A stretch of DNA of 64,000 nucleotides, taken from contig CAKONC010000004.1 in NCBI GenBank assembly GCA_934096985.1, positions 62,001-126,000 on the forward strand, given 5' to 3'. Every line of letters begins with the position of its first letter. The stretch's first letter is position 1. A program made the translations under genes and the position numbers. Under the pieces are notes generated by a model. It had not been told where the DNA came from and searched no databases. It worked only from the letters and a program-made list of their open reading frames with translations. Of the stretch, positions 34,798 to 43,634 are shown piece after piece. The DNA comes from an uncultured Bacilli bacterium (GTDB taxonomy: Bacteria; Bacillota_I; Bacilli_A; RF39; UBA660).

Positions 34798-35590
34798 TTA
34801 AAACTCCTAACTCAAGGGTTAATGCATCTAACATTAAATTTATATTTAAATTATATTGGCCCTCATATAAATATTTTGATAAAATTTGTAATTTTTTAAA
34901 ATTATTAGGATATGGGTTATCACTATGAAATGCATTACAATATATTTGATTAACAATTTTAAGCAAAGTAATAACTTCGTTTCTATCTTTATAATTCTTC
35001 AAAACTACACTATTATTATACAAAACAATATTTAAATTATCTAGTTCTATATTATTAATATAATCTAATGCTGTATTATAGTATTTTTCATATTCATCTT
35101 TTGATAACTTAAACTTTTCTTCAACTAAAATATTTTGATAATTTACTTTAATAATTTCACATCTACTTATAATTGTACTAGCTATATTTTCTTTTGAATT
35201 TGTTATAAAAAATCCTAAAATATTAGCCTCCGGTTCTTCAAGAAACTTTAATATTTTATTATAAGCAGAGGAATTCATTTTTTCAGGATTAACAATTATA
35301 TATATACTTTTATCAGTATACATAGAAGACAAACTAAAAGATTTTTGTAAAAATTCAATATCATCTTTTTTTATAGTTTTTTCACTAGAATTTATGATAA
35401 TTAAGCTAGGAAGCGTGTTATTATCTATAAGTGTATTAATATTTTGAATATCTTTAAATATTTCTTTGACAACTTCTTTTAATTCCAATAAACATCTATC
35501 AACATTATTTGTTTCAATTAAATAGGCATGAGCTAGTTTATTCTCATGATATATATTTATTAATTCCAAAAGTGCTGCATTTATATTCAT
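34790..35590 (-). CDS. holB: DNA polymerase III delta' subunit-like
   Basis: 266 residues, the clamp-loader delta' relative. LAHAYLIET at the N-terminus and KILKFLEEPEANILGFFIT, then IISRCEIIKV match the AAA+ delta' core. There is no functional P-loop, as usual for delta', and no cysteine zinc module is seen. It is shorter than Bacillus HolB (about 330). Lies between bofA and ricT; tmk, which normally precedes holB, is missing from here. Confidence 0.88.
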   Translation of the reverse strand: MNINAALLELINIYHENKLAHAYLIETNNVDRCLLELKEVVKEIFKDIQNINTLIDNNTLPSLIIINSSEKTIKKDDIEFLQKSFSLSSMYTDKSIYIIVNPEKMNSSAYNKILKFLEEPEANILGFFITNSKENIASTIISRCEIIKVNYQNILVEEKFKLSKDEYEKYYNTALDYINNIELDNLNIVLYNNSVVLKNYKDRNEVITLLKIVNQIYCNAFHSDNPYPNNFKKLQILSKYLYEGQYNLNINLMLDALTLELGVLND

Positions 35591-35607
35591 TAGTACTCCT
35601 CATATTA

Positions 35608-35793
35608 CTATATTATTAAAAACATTATTATTATCATACACAACCCAGGAAATCCTAAAAAAGCTACAGATAAAAGTGTTAAGATATTAATTGGTATAAT
35701 AACTTCTAATGATGCCACCATTACATTTAAACCATATAAAACACAAAATGCAAATAAAATTTTTTTAATACACCAAAATATTTTTTTTAACAT
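35608..35793 (-). CDS. bofA: BofA-like membrane protein
   Basis: A 61-residue, two-helix membrane protein. The second half, VIIPINILTLLSVAFLGFPG, matches the BofA family pattern of I-P-I-N, L-T and L-G-x-P-G. It lies directly after recR, the position of bofA in Bacillus. There BofA inhibits SpoIVFB to control pro-sigma-K processing. Small size makes similarity modest; synteny supports the call. Confidence 0.8.
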   Translation of the reverse strand: MLKKIFWCIKKILFAFCVLYGLNVMVASLEVIIPINILTLLSVAFLGFPGLCMIIIMFLII

Positions 35794-35830
35794 AATTTCC
35801 TCTTTATAAATTATGTTTGAATTGAATTTT

Positions 35831-36430
35831 TTATGCTATCTTTTTTCTATCATCTAAAGCTTTATTTAACGTTATAACATCTAAATAATCGATTTCAGCA
35901 CCCATAGGAATACCGTATGATAATCTAGAAATTGTAACTTTTTTATTTTCAAATATTTTTTTTATATATAAAGTTGTTGTTTCACCTTCAATTGAAGATT
36001 TCAACGCAATTATTAATTCCGGGTTTGTAAGATTCTCCACTCTTTTCACTAAAGATGATATATTGATATCTTGTGGAGAAATGTTATCAATTGGTGATAT
36101 TAAACCATTTAATACATGATAAACACCCTTAAAATTACCAACTTTTTCAAAAGACAATAAACTTTTGTAATCTTCCACAACACAAATTAAATTATGATCC
36201 CTTGTTTCATTATTACAAACATCACAAATTTCTTTATCAGTTAAGCTGTTACAAACTTTACATGGTGTCAGTTTTTCTTTGGCTTCAACTAAAGCCTTAC
36301 TAAAATCTAAAATATCCTCATCTTTTAATTCTAAGGTTGCTAATGCTAATCTTTCTGCGCTTTTTTCTCCTATAGTTGGATATTTTTTGAAACTTTTAAT
36401 TAATTGTTCAAGTATTTTAGGGTAAATCAT
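35831..36430 (-). CDS. recR: Recombination protein RecR
   Basis: 199 residues; RecF-pathway protein that forms a ring clamp with RecO. N-terminal helix-hairpin-helix (FKKYPTIGEKSAERLAL), a zinc finger with CKVC and CDVC, and a Toprim domain (LICVVEDYKSLLSFE) ending with SRLSYGIPMGAEIDYLD. It shares a base with ybaB; dnaX-ybaB-recR-bofA is the canonical order. Confidence 0.97.
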   Translation of the reverse strand: MIYPKILEQLIKSFKKYPTIGEKSAERLALATLELKDEDILDFSKALVEAKEKLTPCKVCNSLTDKEICDVCNNETRDHNLICVVEDYKSLLSFEKVGNFKGVYHVLNGLISPIDNISPQDINISSLVKRVENLTNPELIIALKSSIEGETTTLYIKKIFENKKVTISRLSYGIPMGAEIDYLDVITLNKALDDRKKIA

Positions 36431-36726
36431 TAAAATAATCCACCCATTTTTGAATATTGTCCCAATTTTTCTTCAGTAACTTTATCTATTTGATTCATGG
36501 CATCTTTAACTGCTAAGCAAATCATATCGCAAAGTATTTCTTTGTTTGATTTATCAAAAGCCTCATCATTAACTATTTCAACTGTTTTAATCTCCTTATT
36601 TCCTTTAAAAGTTACGTTAACCCAATCAGATTTTCCTACAAACTCCATAGAATCAATCTGATCCTTTTTATTCATAATATCTTTTTGCATTCTTTGAGCT
36701 TGTGCCATTATTTGTTGCATATTCAT
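36430..36726 (-). CDS. YbaB/EbfC nucleoid-associated protein
   Basis: 98 residues starting MNMQQIMAQAQRMQKDI, a DNA-binding family of small alpha-beta proteins. The ATG at 36726 has AGGAGG upstream; the frame is open nine further codons. Always encoded between dnaX and recR in Firmicutes. Its precise role is unknown. Confidence 0.94.
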   Translation of the reverse strand: MNMQQIMAQAQRMQKDIMNKKDQIDSMEFVGKSDWVNVTFKGNKEIKTVEIVNDEAFDKSNKEILCDMICLAVKDAMNQIDKVTEEKLGQYSKMGGLF

Positions 36727-36739
36727 ATAAATTACCTCC

Positions 36740-38326
36740 TTATTTTTCTTCAACTTTATTTATATCGAATATATCTATTATATCATCAATTTCATTATTT
36801 TCCACCGGTTCATTTAACAAAGTGTATTTAATTTTATTTTTCATATTTTCTTTAAATATATTCATTTCATTATTCCAATTTTCAGTATCAGTTGCAATAA
36901 TTAAATAATTTGTTTTAAATAGATTATTAAAGTTATCTTCAACAATTTTGCAATTTTTATTAATTTCACTTGCTAAAGACTTAATACTTGTATTTAATAC
37001 CATAATTGAAGGTGAGGCTAATACTATATCTGTATCTTCAATTAATCCTTTAACCTTCTTATTTTCAGTAATTTGTTTAAAATTAACCCACATATTACTA
37101 CAAAAATTTTTATTTTCTTTTGATGCTGATACAAAACAATTATTAATTCTTACTTTTTCAAGTTGTTCATAATACGAACTTTTGTTTTTATTTTGAGATA
37201 TTTTAGGCTTTTCTCGTGTTAATAATTTGTTATTTTTTTCTTTGTTTATTGTTAATTCCATGTTATTTGTTTGTTTACAAGTAGGTTTTTCAGCATTTGT
37301 ATCGTTTATTATATATTTTAATAAAATTAATTCTAATAAACTAAATAAATCAACATTTATATTTGTTTTATATAGTGTATCTGAAAGTTCAAAACACATA
37401 TTTTTATAATCATCATAACTAAGCCTATCAATTCGGTCATTCATTTTAATTTCTAATGCTCTTTTTTTTATTACATTTATTATTTTTTTTATTAAAGTTT
37501 TATAATCAACAGATAGTTCTTCTGCCTTTTCAATAAATTCGACAATATAAGTTGCTTCATTATTATTTAGTTTATCAATCATTTCAATTACCTGTGAATT
37601 AGAAATTAACCCCAAATTATCTAAAACATCTTTTATTTCGATATGTTTTTTTAATTTTGAAATTTGATCAAGAATACTTAAAGCATCTCTTAAACCACCT
37701 TCTGAAAAATTTGCTATTTCAACTATAGCATCATCATCTATTTCTATATTTTCCTTTTGGGAAATATTTTTTAATTGAATGATTATGTCATTTAATCCAA
37801 TTTTTTTAAAATCAAGTCTTTGACATCTTGATAAAACAGTTATTGGTACATCTTCAATATTTGTTGTAGCTAATATAAATATTGCATGTGCTGGTGGTTC
37901 CTCTAGAGTTAATAAAAGTGCATTAAATGCGCTAGTACTTAACATATGAACTTCATCAATAATATATACTTTGTATTTTGAATTAATAGGACTAAGTTTA
38001 ACATTATCAATAATTTCTCTTATTTGGTCTACACCAGTATTTGAGGCTGCATCTATTTCATATATATCACTGCTGGAGCTAAAATTTTTACATAATTCAC
38101 ATTCCAAACACGGATTTCCATCGGTATTATTTATACAATTAATTGCTCTTGCAAATATTTTAGCAGTGCTTGTCTTACCAGTACCTCTAGGACCCGAAAA
38201 TATATACGCATGTGAAATTCTATTTTCTAAAATACTGTCCTTCAATAATTTTACAACCACATTCTGGCCAACTAACTCATCAAAAGTCTGTGGTCGATAT
38301 TTTCTATATAAAACTTTATAATCCAT
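36740..38326 (-). CDS. dnaX: DNA polymerase III subunits gamma/tau
   Basis: Clamp-loader ATPase of 528 residues. P-loop GPRGTGKT at 45-52, zinc module C64, C73, C76, C79, Walker B IIDEVHMLS and the SRCQRLDF sensor region are present, followed by domain III and a divergent C-terminal part of about 170 residues that would bind DnaE/DnaB. I saw no obvious frameshift slippery site. GGAGG lies before the ATG. Confidence 0.97.
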   Translation of the reverse strand: MDYKVLYRKYRPQTFDELVGQNVVVKLLKDSILENRISHAYIFSGPRGTGKTSTAKIFARAINCINNTDGNPCLECELCKNFSSSSDIYEIDAASNTGVDQIREIIDNVKLSPINSKYKVYIIDEVHMLSTSAFNALLLTLEEPPAHAIFILATTNIEDVPITVLSRCQRLDFKKIGLNDIIIQLKNISQKENIEIDDDAIVEIANFSEGGLRDALSILDQISKLKKHIEIKDVLDNLGLISNSQVIEMIDKLNNNEATYIVEFIEKAEELSVDYKTLIKKIINVIKKRALEIKMNDRIDRLSYDDYKNMCFELSDTLYKTNINVDLFSLLELILLKYIINDTNAEKPTCKQTNNMELTINKEKNNKLLTREKPKISQNKNKSSYYEQLEKVRINNCFVSASKENKNFCSNMWVNFKQITENKKVKGLIEDTDIVLASPSIMVLNTSIKSLASEINKNCKIVEDNFNNLFKTNYLIIATDTENWNNEMNIFKENMKNKIKYTLLNEPVENNEIDDIIDIFDINKVEEK

Positions 38327-38369
38327 GTGTTCCTCCGCTTATAATTATAACAATTTCTCCATTAATATT

Positions 38370-38789
38370 CTATCTTTTATTAGAAAAAAATTGTTGCAAT
38401 AATAATTTATATTCATATCTAAATTTATCATTTAACATAGTCTGATTATAATTAATATTTTTATTATCTTCATTATGAAAATTGGAGGGTAATAAATAAA
38501 ATACATTTTTTATTCTTGCTTGTCTTATAGCCTCCTTGCACATATTGCATGGTTCCAAAGTGACATACAAATCACATTCATCTAAACGCCAATCACCTAT
38601 AATATTACTTGCCAATTTAATTGCATTTATTTCTGCGTGATTTATAGAACAATTATTTTGCATTTTTGTATTGTGTGTCGAACATATTATTTTTGAATTT
38701 TTAGTTATTACACATCCAACAGGTACTTCATCTTCAACAAAAGCTTGTTTAGCTTCATTAATTAATATTTCTATTATATTTTTATTCAT
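38370..38789 (-). CDS. tadA: tRNA adenosine-34 deaminase
   Basis: 139 residues, zinc deaminase that makes inosine at the wobble base of tRNA-Arg. Catalytic motif HAEINAI and the zinc-binding EPCNMC are present. The ATG at 38789 with GGAGAA upstream is the start; extending the frame would run into the SRP RNA. In Bacillus tadA also precedes scr and dnaX. Confidence 0.95.
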   Translation of the reverse strand: MNKNIIEILINEAKQAFVEDEVPVGCVITKNSKIICSTHNTKMQNNCSINHAEINAIKLASNIIGDWRLDECDLYVTLEPCNMCKEAIRQARIKNVFYLLPSNFHNEDNKNINYNQTMLNDKFRYEYKLLLQQFFSNKR

Positions 38790-38799
38790 AATTCTCCAT

Positions 38800-38806
38800 A
38801 AAAAAA
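38800..38806 (-). terminator. T-tract terminator of the SRP RNA
   Basis: Seven T on minus directly after the closing GUGCAC arm of the SRP RNA, whose terminal helix serves as the terminator stem. Confidence 0.7.
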
Positions 38807-38877
38807 GTGCACACAAACATGGATTGATATGGCTGCTTTATTCCTAACCTGACCAGTTTACAATATATTTGTTGCAC
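38807..38877 (-). ncRNA. ffs: Small bacterial signal recognition particle RNA (about 71 nt)
   Basis: Minus-strand RNA with the domain IV core GGTCAGGTTAGGAATAAAGC followed by AGCC: the GGAA tetraloop is flanked by TTA/TAA pairs where most bacteria have TCC/GGA, a compensated change. The 5' GTGCA-ACAAA arm pairs with the 3' TTTGT-GTGCAC arm, closing a single hairpin. A promoter lies six bases upstream and a T tract follows. It binds Ffh for targeting membrane proteins. It is shorter than the 4.5S RNA and lacks an Alu domain. Confidence 0.9.
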
Positions 38878-38883
38878 AAAATA

Positions 38884-38912
38884 ATAATAACAAATTTAAT
38901 CATCATTATCAA
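38884..38912 (-). promoter_or_regulatory. Promoter of the SRP RNA
   Basis: Minus-strand TTGATA (38907-38912) and TATTAT (38884-38889) with a 17-base spacer; the RNA's first G follows the -10 element by six bases. Confidence 0.75.
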
Positions 38913-38936
38913 GTAAAATTCAATAATTTTAATCAA

Positions 38937-38952
38937 TGTTTCACGTGAAACA
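38937..38952. promoter_or_regulatory. parS site 1
   Basis: TGTTTCACGTGAAACA, a perfect 16-base palindrome identical to the canonical ParB-binding parS. First of three in the intergenic region between the SRP RNA and gyrA. Confidence 0.93.
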
Positions 38953-39038
38953 TTGATAATCTTTTTTATATTTGACAATGGTATTTCAGTAATTTTTTTT
39001 TTTTATAATTTATACCTAAATAAACAAAATAATTCTAA

Positions 39039-39054
39039 TGTTTCACGTGAAACA
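39039..39054. promoter_or_regulatory. parS site 2
   Basis: A second exact TGTTTCACGTGAAACA, 102 bases from the first. Confidence 0.93.
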
Positions 39055-39128
39055 TATATACTATATTTAAATTAATTAATTGTGCTGATATATGAATTTT
39101 TATGGATATTTTAGGCAAAAAACCACAA

Positions 39129-39144
39129 TGTTTCACGTGAAACA
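39129..39144. promoter_or_regulatory. parS site 3
   Basis: A third exact TGTTTCACGTGAAACA, 90 bases from the second and close to the gyrA terminator. The 372-base stretch 38790-39161 holds the SRP RNA and these three sites, and I see nothing else in it. Confidence 0.93.
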
Positions 39145-39150
39145 TTGTAT

Positions 39151-39175
39151 AAAAAAACACACTATTGTGTGTTTT
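39151..39175 (-). terminator. Intrinsic terminator of gyrA
   Basis: Minus-strand CACAC/GTGTG-type hairpin around the TAG stop followed by seven T. Confidence 0.7.
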
Positions 39176-41702
39176 CATCTGAACCTGTTTGTTCATCAAT
39201 TTTATCTACAATACTTATAGTAGTAACAAATTGATTATCTTTTAAATGAATAAGCCTTGTACCTTGTGTAGCCCTGCCTAATTTAGATATTTGAGATATC
39301 GGCATTTTTATAGTTGTTCCAGTATTAGTCATAATAACTAAATCTTTTTCATTATCCGATAACTTAACAGCAACCAATTTACCATTTTTTTCTGTAACAT
39401 TTAAAGCTTTAACACCTTTACTGCCACGTTTAGTTTGTCTATATTCAGATACAGATGTTTGTTTTCCATAACCAAGTTCGGTTACAATTAATATTATATC
39501 TTCTTCTTTAACAACTTCTAAGCATATACAGTCACCACCATCAAGATTAATTCCTTTAACACCAGATGCTGTTCTGCCCATTGCTCTTATTTCCTTTTCC
39601 TCGAATTTTACAAGTTTACCTGTACTAGATCCTAGTAGTATTAAATCTGAATTGGTAGTTAATTTAACACCTATCAATTCATCATTATCTTTTAAACTGA
39701 TAGAAATTTTACCAGAAGTACGTATATTTTCAAATTCGTTTATACTTGTTTTTTTAACAATGCCCTTTTTAGTAGCAAAGAATAAATAATCTTTATCACA
39801 ATTTTGCTCGATAGATACTATTGAAGTAACATATTCTTCTTTTTCTAAAGGCAATAAATTGACGATTGGTAATCCTTTTGAAGTTCTAGAAAATTCTGGA
39901 ATTTCGTATCCTTTCATACGATATACTTTACCTTTGTTAGTAAAGAATAATATATGATCATGTGTCGATAAGCTACATGCTTGATCGACAAAATCTTCAT
40001 CATTAGTTGTAATACCCTTAACTCCCATTCCACCACGATTTTGAGTTCTAAATATTTCTGGTTTAGAACGTTTAATATAGCCTTTTTTAGTTAAAACAAC
40101 CATTATTCGTTCTTCAGGAATTAATGATTCGTCATCAATATAATCTATAGCTGTCATATCAATATTAGTTCTACGTTCATCACTATATTTATTCTTTATT
40201 TCTAACATTTCTGTTTTAATAATTTCATTTACTTTTTGTGGACTTGCCAATATTGACTTAAGATCATCGATTAATTTTAATAAATCCGCTAATTCAGATT
40301 CAATTTTATCACGCTCAAGACCAGTTAAACGTTTCAATTTCATTTCTAGTATGGCATCAGATTGAATGTCATCTAAGCCAAATTTTAAATTTAATTCTTT
40401 TTTTGCTATTTCATCAGTTTTTGATGACTTAATTAACTTAATAATTTCATCAATATGATCTAAAGCAATTTTTAGCCCATTTAATATATGAACTCTAGCT
40501 TCCGCTTTAGTTAAATCAAATTTTGTTCTACGAATAATAACTTCACGTTGAAAATCTATATATTTTGTAAGTATATCCTTTAAGCCTAATGTTTTTGGTG
40601 TTAATCCATCAAGCATTAAGAAAATTATTCCATAAGAAATTTGAAATGCAGTATGTTTATATAAATTATTTAATACAACTTGAGGGTTTGCATCTTTTTT
40701 TAAAGTTATAGTAATTTTAATACCATTTTTTAAATCTGTATGGTAATCTGAAATTCCATCAAGTATTTTGTTATGAACCAACTCGGCTACTTTATCTTTT
40801 AACTCTGCCGTGTTTATACCATATGGTACTTCAGTAATAACAATAACATTATGATTATTATGTTCTTCAATTACTGCTCTACTCCTAATGGTAATAGTTC
40901 CTCTTCCTGTCTCATATGCTTTTTTAATGCCAGAATTTCCAAGAATTATACCTCCTGTTGGAAAATCTGGACCTTTAACAAATTTCATTAATGATAATGT
41001 ATCAATATCAGGATTATCAATGCATGCTATGCATCCGTCTATAACTTCACCTAAATTATGAGGTGGGATATTTGTTGCCATACCAACAGCAATTCCCATT
41101 GAACCATTTACTAAAATATTTGGAAATCTACTTGGTAATACTTTTGGTTCCTTTTCAGTACCAGTATAATTATCATCCATATCAACGGTATCTTTTTGAA
41201 TATCCCTTAGTAATTCAAGTGATATTTTGGCAAGTCTTGCTTCAGTATAACGATAAGCTGCAGGAGCATCCCCTTCTATAGTACCAAAGTTTCCGTGACC
41301 ATCAACTAACATATATCGTTGTTGAAAATCTTGGGCTAATCTTACCATTGCATCATAAATAGAAGAATCACCATGTGGATGATAGTGTCCCATAACGTAA
41401 CCAACAGTAGTTGCGGACTTTTTATGTGGTTTGTCAGGCGTATTACCATCTTCATACATAGACCATAAAATACGTCTATGTACTGGCTTTAAACCATCTC
41501 TTAAATCAGGAAGTGCTCTAGAAGTTATAACACTCATTGAATAGTCTAAAAATGAGGTTTTTACTTCACTAACAATATTATTTTCAATTAGTTTATCTTT
41601 TTCGTGAAATTCACCAGCATATTCAGAATCATTAACTAATTCTTCAGTTGTTTCTTCATTAATATTATCTGAATTAATATTTTTTTCTTCATTGTCGTTC
41701 AT
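39162..41702 (-). CDS. gyrA: DNA gyrase subunit A
   Basis: 846 residues. The catalytic tyrosine is in APAAYRYTEARL, and the quinolone-determining region reads HPHGDSSIYDAMVRLAQ with the usual serine and aspartate, so no resistance change is seen there. The C-terminal beta-pinwheel carries GyrA-box-like QTKRGSKG and a second related NRGGMG segment, which supports GyrA over ParC. It follows gyrB by ten bases. Confidence 0.97.
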   Translation of the reverse strand: MNDNEEKNINSDNINEETTEELVNDSEYAGEFHEKDKLIENNIVSEVKTSFLDYSMSVITSRALPDLRDGLKPVHRRILWSMYEDGNTPDKPHKKSATTVGYVMGHYHPHGDSSIYDAMVRLAQDFQQRYMLVDGHGNFGTIEGDAPAAYRYTEARLAKISLELLRDIQKDTVDMDDNYTGTEKEPKVLPSRFPNILVNGSMGIAVGMATNIPPHNLGEVIDGCIACIDNPDIDTLSLMKFVKGPDFPTGGIILGNSGIKKAYETGRGTITIRSRAVIEEHNNHNVIVITEVPYGINTAELKDKVAELVHNKILDGISDYHTDLKNGIKITITLKKDANPQVVLNNLYKHTAFQISYGIIFLMLDGLTPKTLGLKDILTKYIDFQREVIIRRTKFDLTKAEARVHILNGLKIALDHIDEIIKLIKSSKTDEIAKKELNLKFGLDDIQSDAILEMKLKRLTGLERDKIESELADLLKLIDDLKSILASPQKVNEIIKTEMLEIKNKYSDERRTNIDMTAIDYIDDESLIPEERIMVVLTKKGYIKRSKPEIFRTQNRGGMGVKGITTNDEDFVDQACSLSTHDHILFFTNKGKVYRMKGYEIPEFSRTSKGLPIVNLLPLEKEEYVTSIVSIEQNCDKDYLFFATKKGIVKKTSINEFENIRTSGKISISLKDNDELIGVKLTTNSDLILLGSSTGKLVKFEEKEIRAMGRTASGVKGINLDGGDCICLEVVKEEDIILIVTELGYGKQTSVSEYRQTKRGSKGVKALNVTEKNGKLVAVKLSDNEKDLVIMTNTGTTIKMPISQISKLGRATQGTRLIHLKDNQFVTTISIVDKIDEQTGSDENTQ

Positions 41703-41712
41703 ATTAACCCTC

Positions 41713-43632
41713 CTATATATCTAGATTTTGAACATTTATAGCATTTTGTTCAATAAACTCTCTTCTTGGTTCAACTTCATCACCCATTAGCTTGCTAAAA
41801 ATTTGGTCAGCCATCATACAATCATCTACAACGATTTTTCTTAATGTTCTTGTTTCAATATCCATAGTAGTTTCATAAAGTTCTTCAGGGTCCATCTCAC
41901 CAAGACCTTTCATTCTTGTTATTTCAACTCTATTACGTATATTATCAGGTAAAGAAGCAAGATATTTGTCTTTTTCTTTGTCATCCAATACGTATTTACG
42001 CGTTTTTCCATATCTTATTCTAAACAAAGGTGGTTGGGCTGCATAAACATGTCCTGCTTCAACAATCGGCTTAAAAAAGCGGTAAAAAAGTGTTAAAAGT
42101 AATATTCTAATATGTGCACCATCAACATCGGCATCTGTCATAATTATTATTTTATTATATCTTAATTTATCTATATTAAATTCATCACCTATACCTGTAC
42201 CAAAAGCAGTGATTATAGACCTTATTTCTGCATTACTTAAGGCTCTATCCAATCTATTTTTTTCAACATTTAATATCTTTCCTCTTAAAGGTAAAATAGC
42301 TTGTCTTAATGAATCTCTACTTTTTTTAGCAGAGCCACCTGCACTATCACCCTCGACTATAAATATTTCAGACTCAATTGGATCTTTACTCTTACAATCA
42401 CATAATTTACCAAAAAAATTAGTTGTTGCTAAATCAGTTTTTCTAGTTATTTCTCTTGCTCTTTTTGCAGCGTTTCTAGCTCTACATGCTAACATAGCTT
42501 TTTCAACAATTATTTTTGCATCAGTAGGATTTTCTAACAAAAATTTTTCAAATCCCTCAGAAAAAACATTATCCGCTAGTTTTCTTACTTCAGAATTACC
42601 TAATCTACCCTTAGTTTGACCTTCAAATTGTGGGTTTGGATGCTTACAAGAAATAATCATCGTTAACCCTTCTTTAACGTCGTCTCCTGATAAAGATTCA
42701 TCTTTTTCTTTTAATAAATTTGCTTTTCTTGCATAATTATTTATTACTCTAGTAAGTGCTCTTCTTACACCTTCTTCATGAGTTCCACCATCATGAGTAT
42801 TAATATTATTAACAAAAGAATATATATTGTCACTATATCCATCATTATATTGTAAAGCAACTTCAAAAAATACATTATCCTCTGAACCTTCTAAATGAAT
42901 AATGTCCTCATGAATTGGAGTTTTATTTTGATTAATAAATTTAACATATTCAGAAATGCCACCTTCATACATAAATGTATCTCCAGTTGTATCTTCGTCA
43001 TCTCTATCATCTCTTAAAGTAATCCTTAAACCTTTATTTAAAAAAGCAAGTTCTCTAATTCTTACTTTTAGAGTTTCATAATCAAATACTGTTGTATCAA
43101 ATACTTCTGGATCAGGTTTAAAAGTTACACTAGTTCCAGTTCTGTTTGACTCACAATCTCCTATTTCATGTAATTTTTCAACAGTATGTCCACCTTTTTC
43201 AAAACGAATAAAATATATTTTACTATTTTTATAAACTTTAACTTCAACCCATGATGATAAAGCATTAACAACTGATGCTCCTACACCGTGAAGTCCGCCG
43301 GAAACTTTATAACCTCCGCCTCCAAATTTTCCTCCTGCATGTAATACTGTATATACCGTTTCAACTGTAGATAAACCAGTTTTGGGATGTATATCAACAG
43401 GAATTCCACGTCCATCATCCTTTACTGTCACTGAATTATCTTTATTAACAATTACTTCAATATTTTTACAATATCCAGCCAAAGCTTCATCTATTGAGTT
43501 ATCAACAATTTCCCAAACTAAATGATGAAGTCCTTTTACATCAGTCGTACCAATGTACATACCAGGTCTTTTTCTAACTGCCTCTAAACCCTCTAATACT
43601 TGGATATCCGATGCATCATAATGTTCTGCCAT
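41713..43632 (-). CDS. gyrB: DNA gyrase subunit B
   Basis: 639 residues. GHKL ATPase motifs (DNSIDEALAG, DDGRGIPVDIHPKTG, GGLHGVGASVVNALS), transducer domain, Toprim with IVEGDSAGGSAKKSRD and TDADVDGAHI, and the C-terminal tail are in order. Normal length. One reading unit recF-gyrB-gyrA on minus, the conserved origin order. Confidence 0.98.
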   Translation of the reverse strand: MAEHYDASDIQVLEGLEAVRKRPGMYIGTTDVKGLHHLVWEIVDNSIDEALAGYCKNIEVIVNKDNSVTVKDDGRGIPVDIHPKTGLSTVETVYTVLHAGGKFGGGGYKVSGGLHGVGASVVNALSSWVEVKVYKNSKIYFIRFEKGGHTVEKLHEIGDCESNRTGTSVTFKPDPEVFDTTVFDYETLKVRIRELAFLNKGLRITLRDDRDDEDTTGDTFMYEGGISEYVKFINQNKTPIHEDIIHLEGSEDNVFFEVALQYNDGYSDNIYSFVNNINTHDGGTHEEGVRRALTRVINNYARKANLLKEKDESLSGDDVKEGLTMIISCKHPNPQFEGQTKGRLGNSEVRKLADNVFSEGFEKFLLENPTDAKIIVEKAMLACRARNAAKRAREITRKTDLATTNFFGKLCDCKSKDPIESEIFIVEGDSAGGSAKKSRDSLRQAILPLRGKILNVEKNRLDRALSNAEIRSIITAFGTGIGDEFNIDKLRYNKIIIMTDADVDGAHIRILLLTLFYRFFKPIVEAGHVYAAQPPLFRIRYGKTRKYVLDDKEKDKYLASLPDNIRNRVEITRMKGLGEMDPEELYETTMDIETRTLRKIVVDDCMMADQIFSKLMGDEVEPRREFIEQNAINVQNLDI

Positions 43633-43634
43633 AT

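Noticed and set aside
37536..37550. TTCGACA inside dnaX as a 0A box
   Set aside because: It is within a coding region, and such a 7-mer is expected a few times by chance in this window.
36740..38326. Programmed frameshift in dnaX making gamma
   Set aside because: No A-AAA-AAG slippery run followed by a strong hairpin was seen at the expected place.
38790..38816. Upstream extension of tadA by nine codons
   Set aside because: The extension reads into the closing helix and T tract of the SRP RNA and has no ribosome site; the ATG at 38789 has GGAGA upstream.
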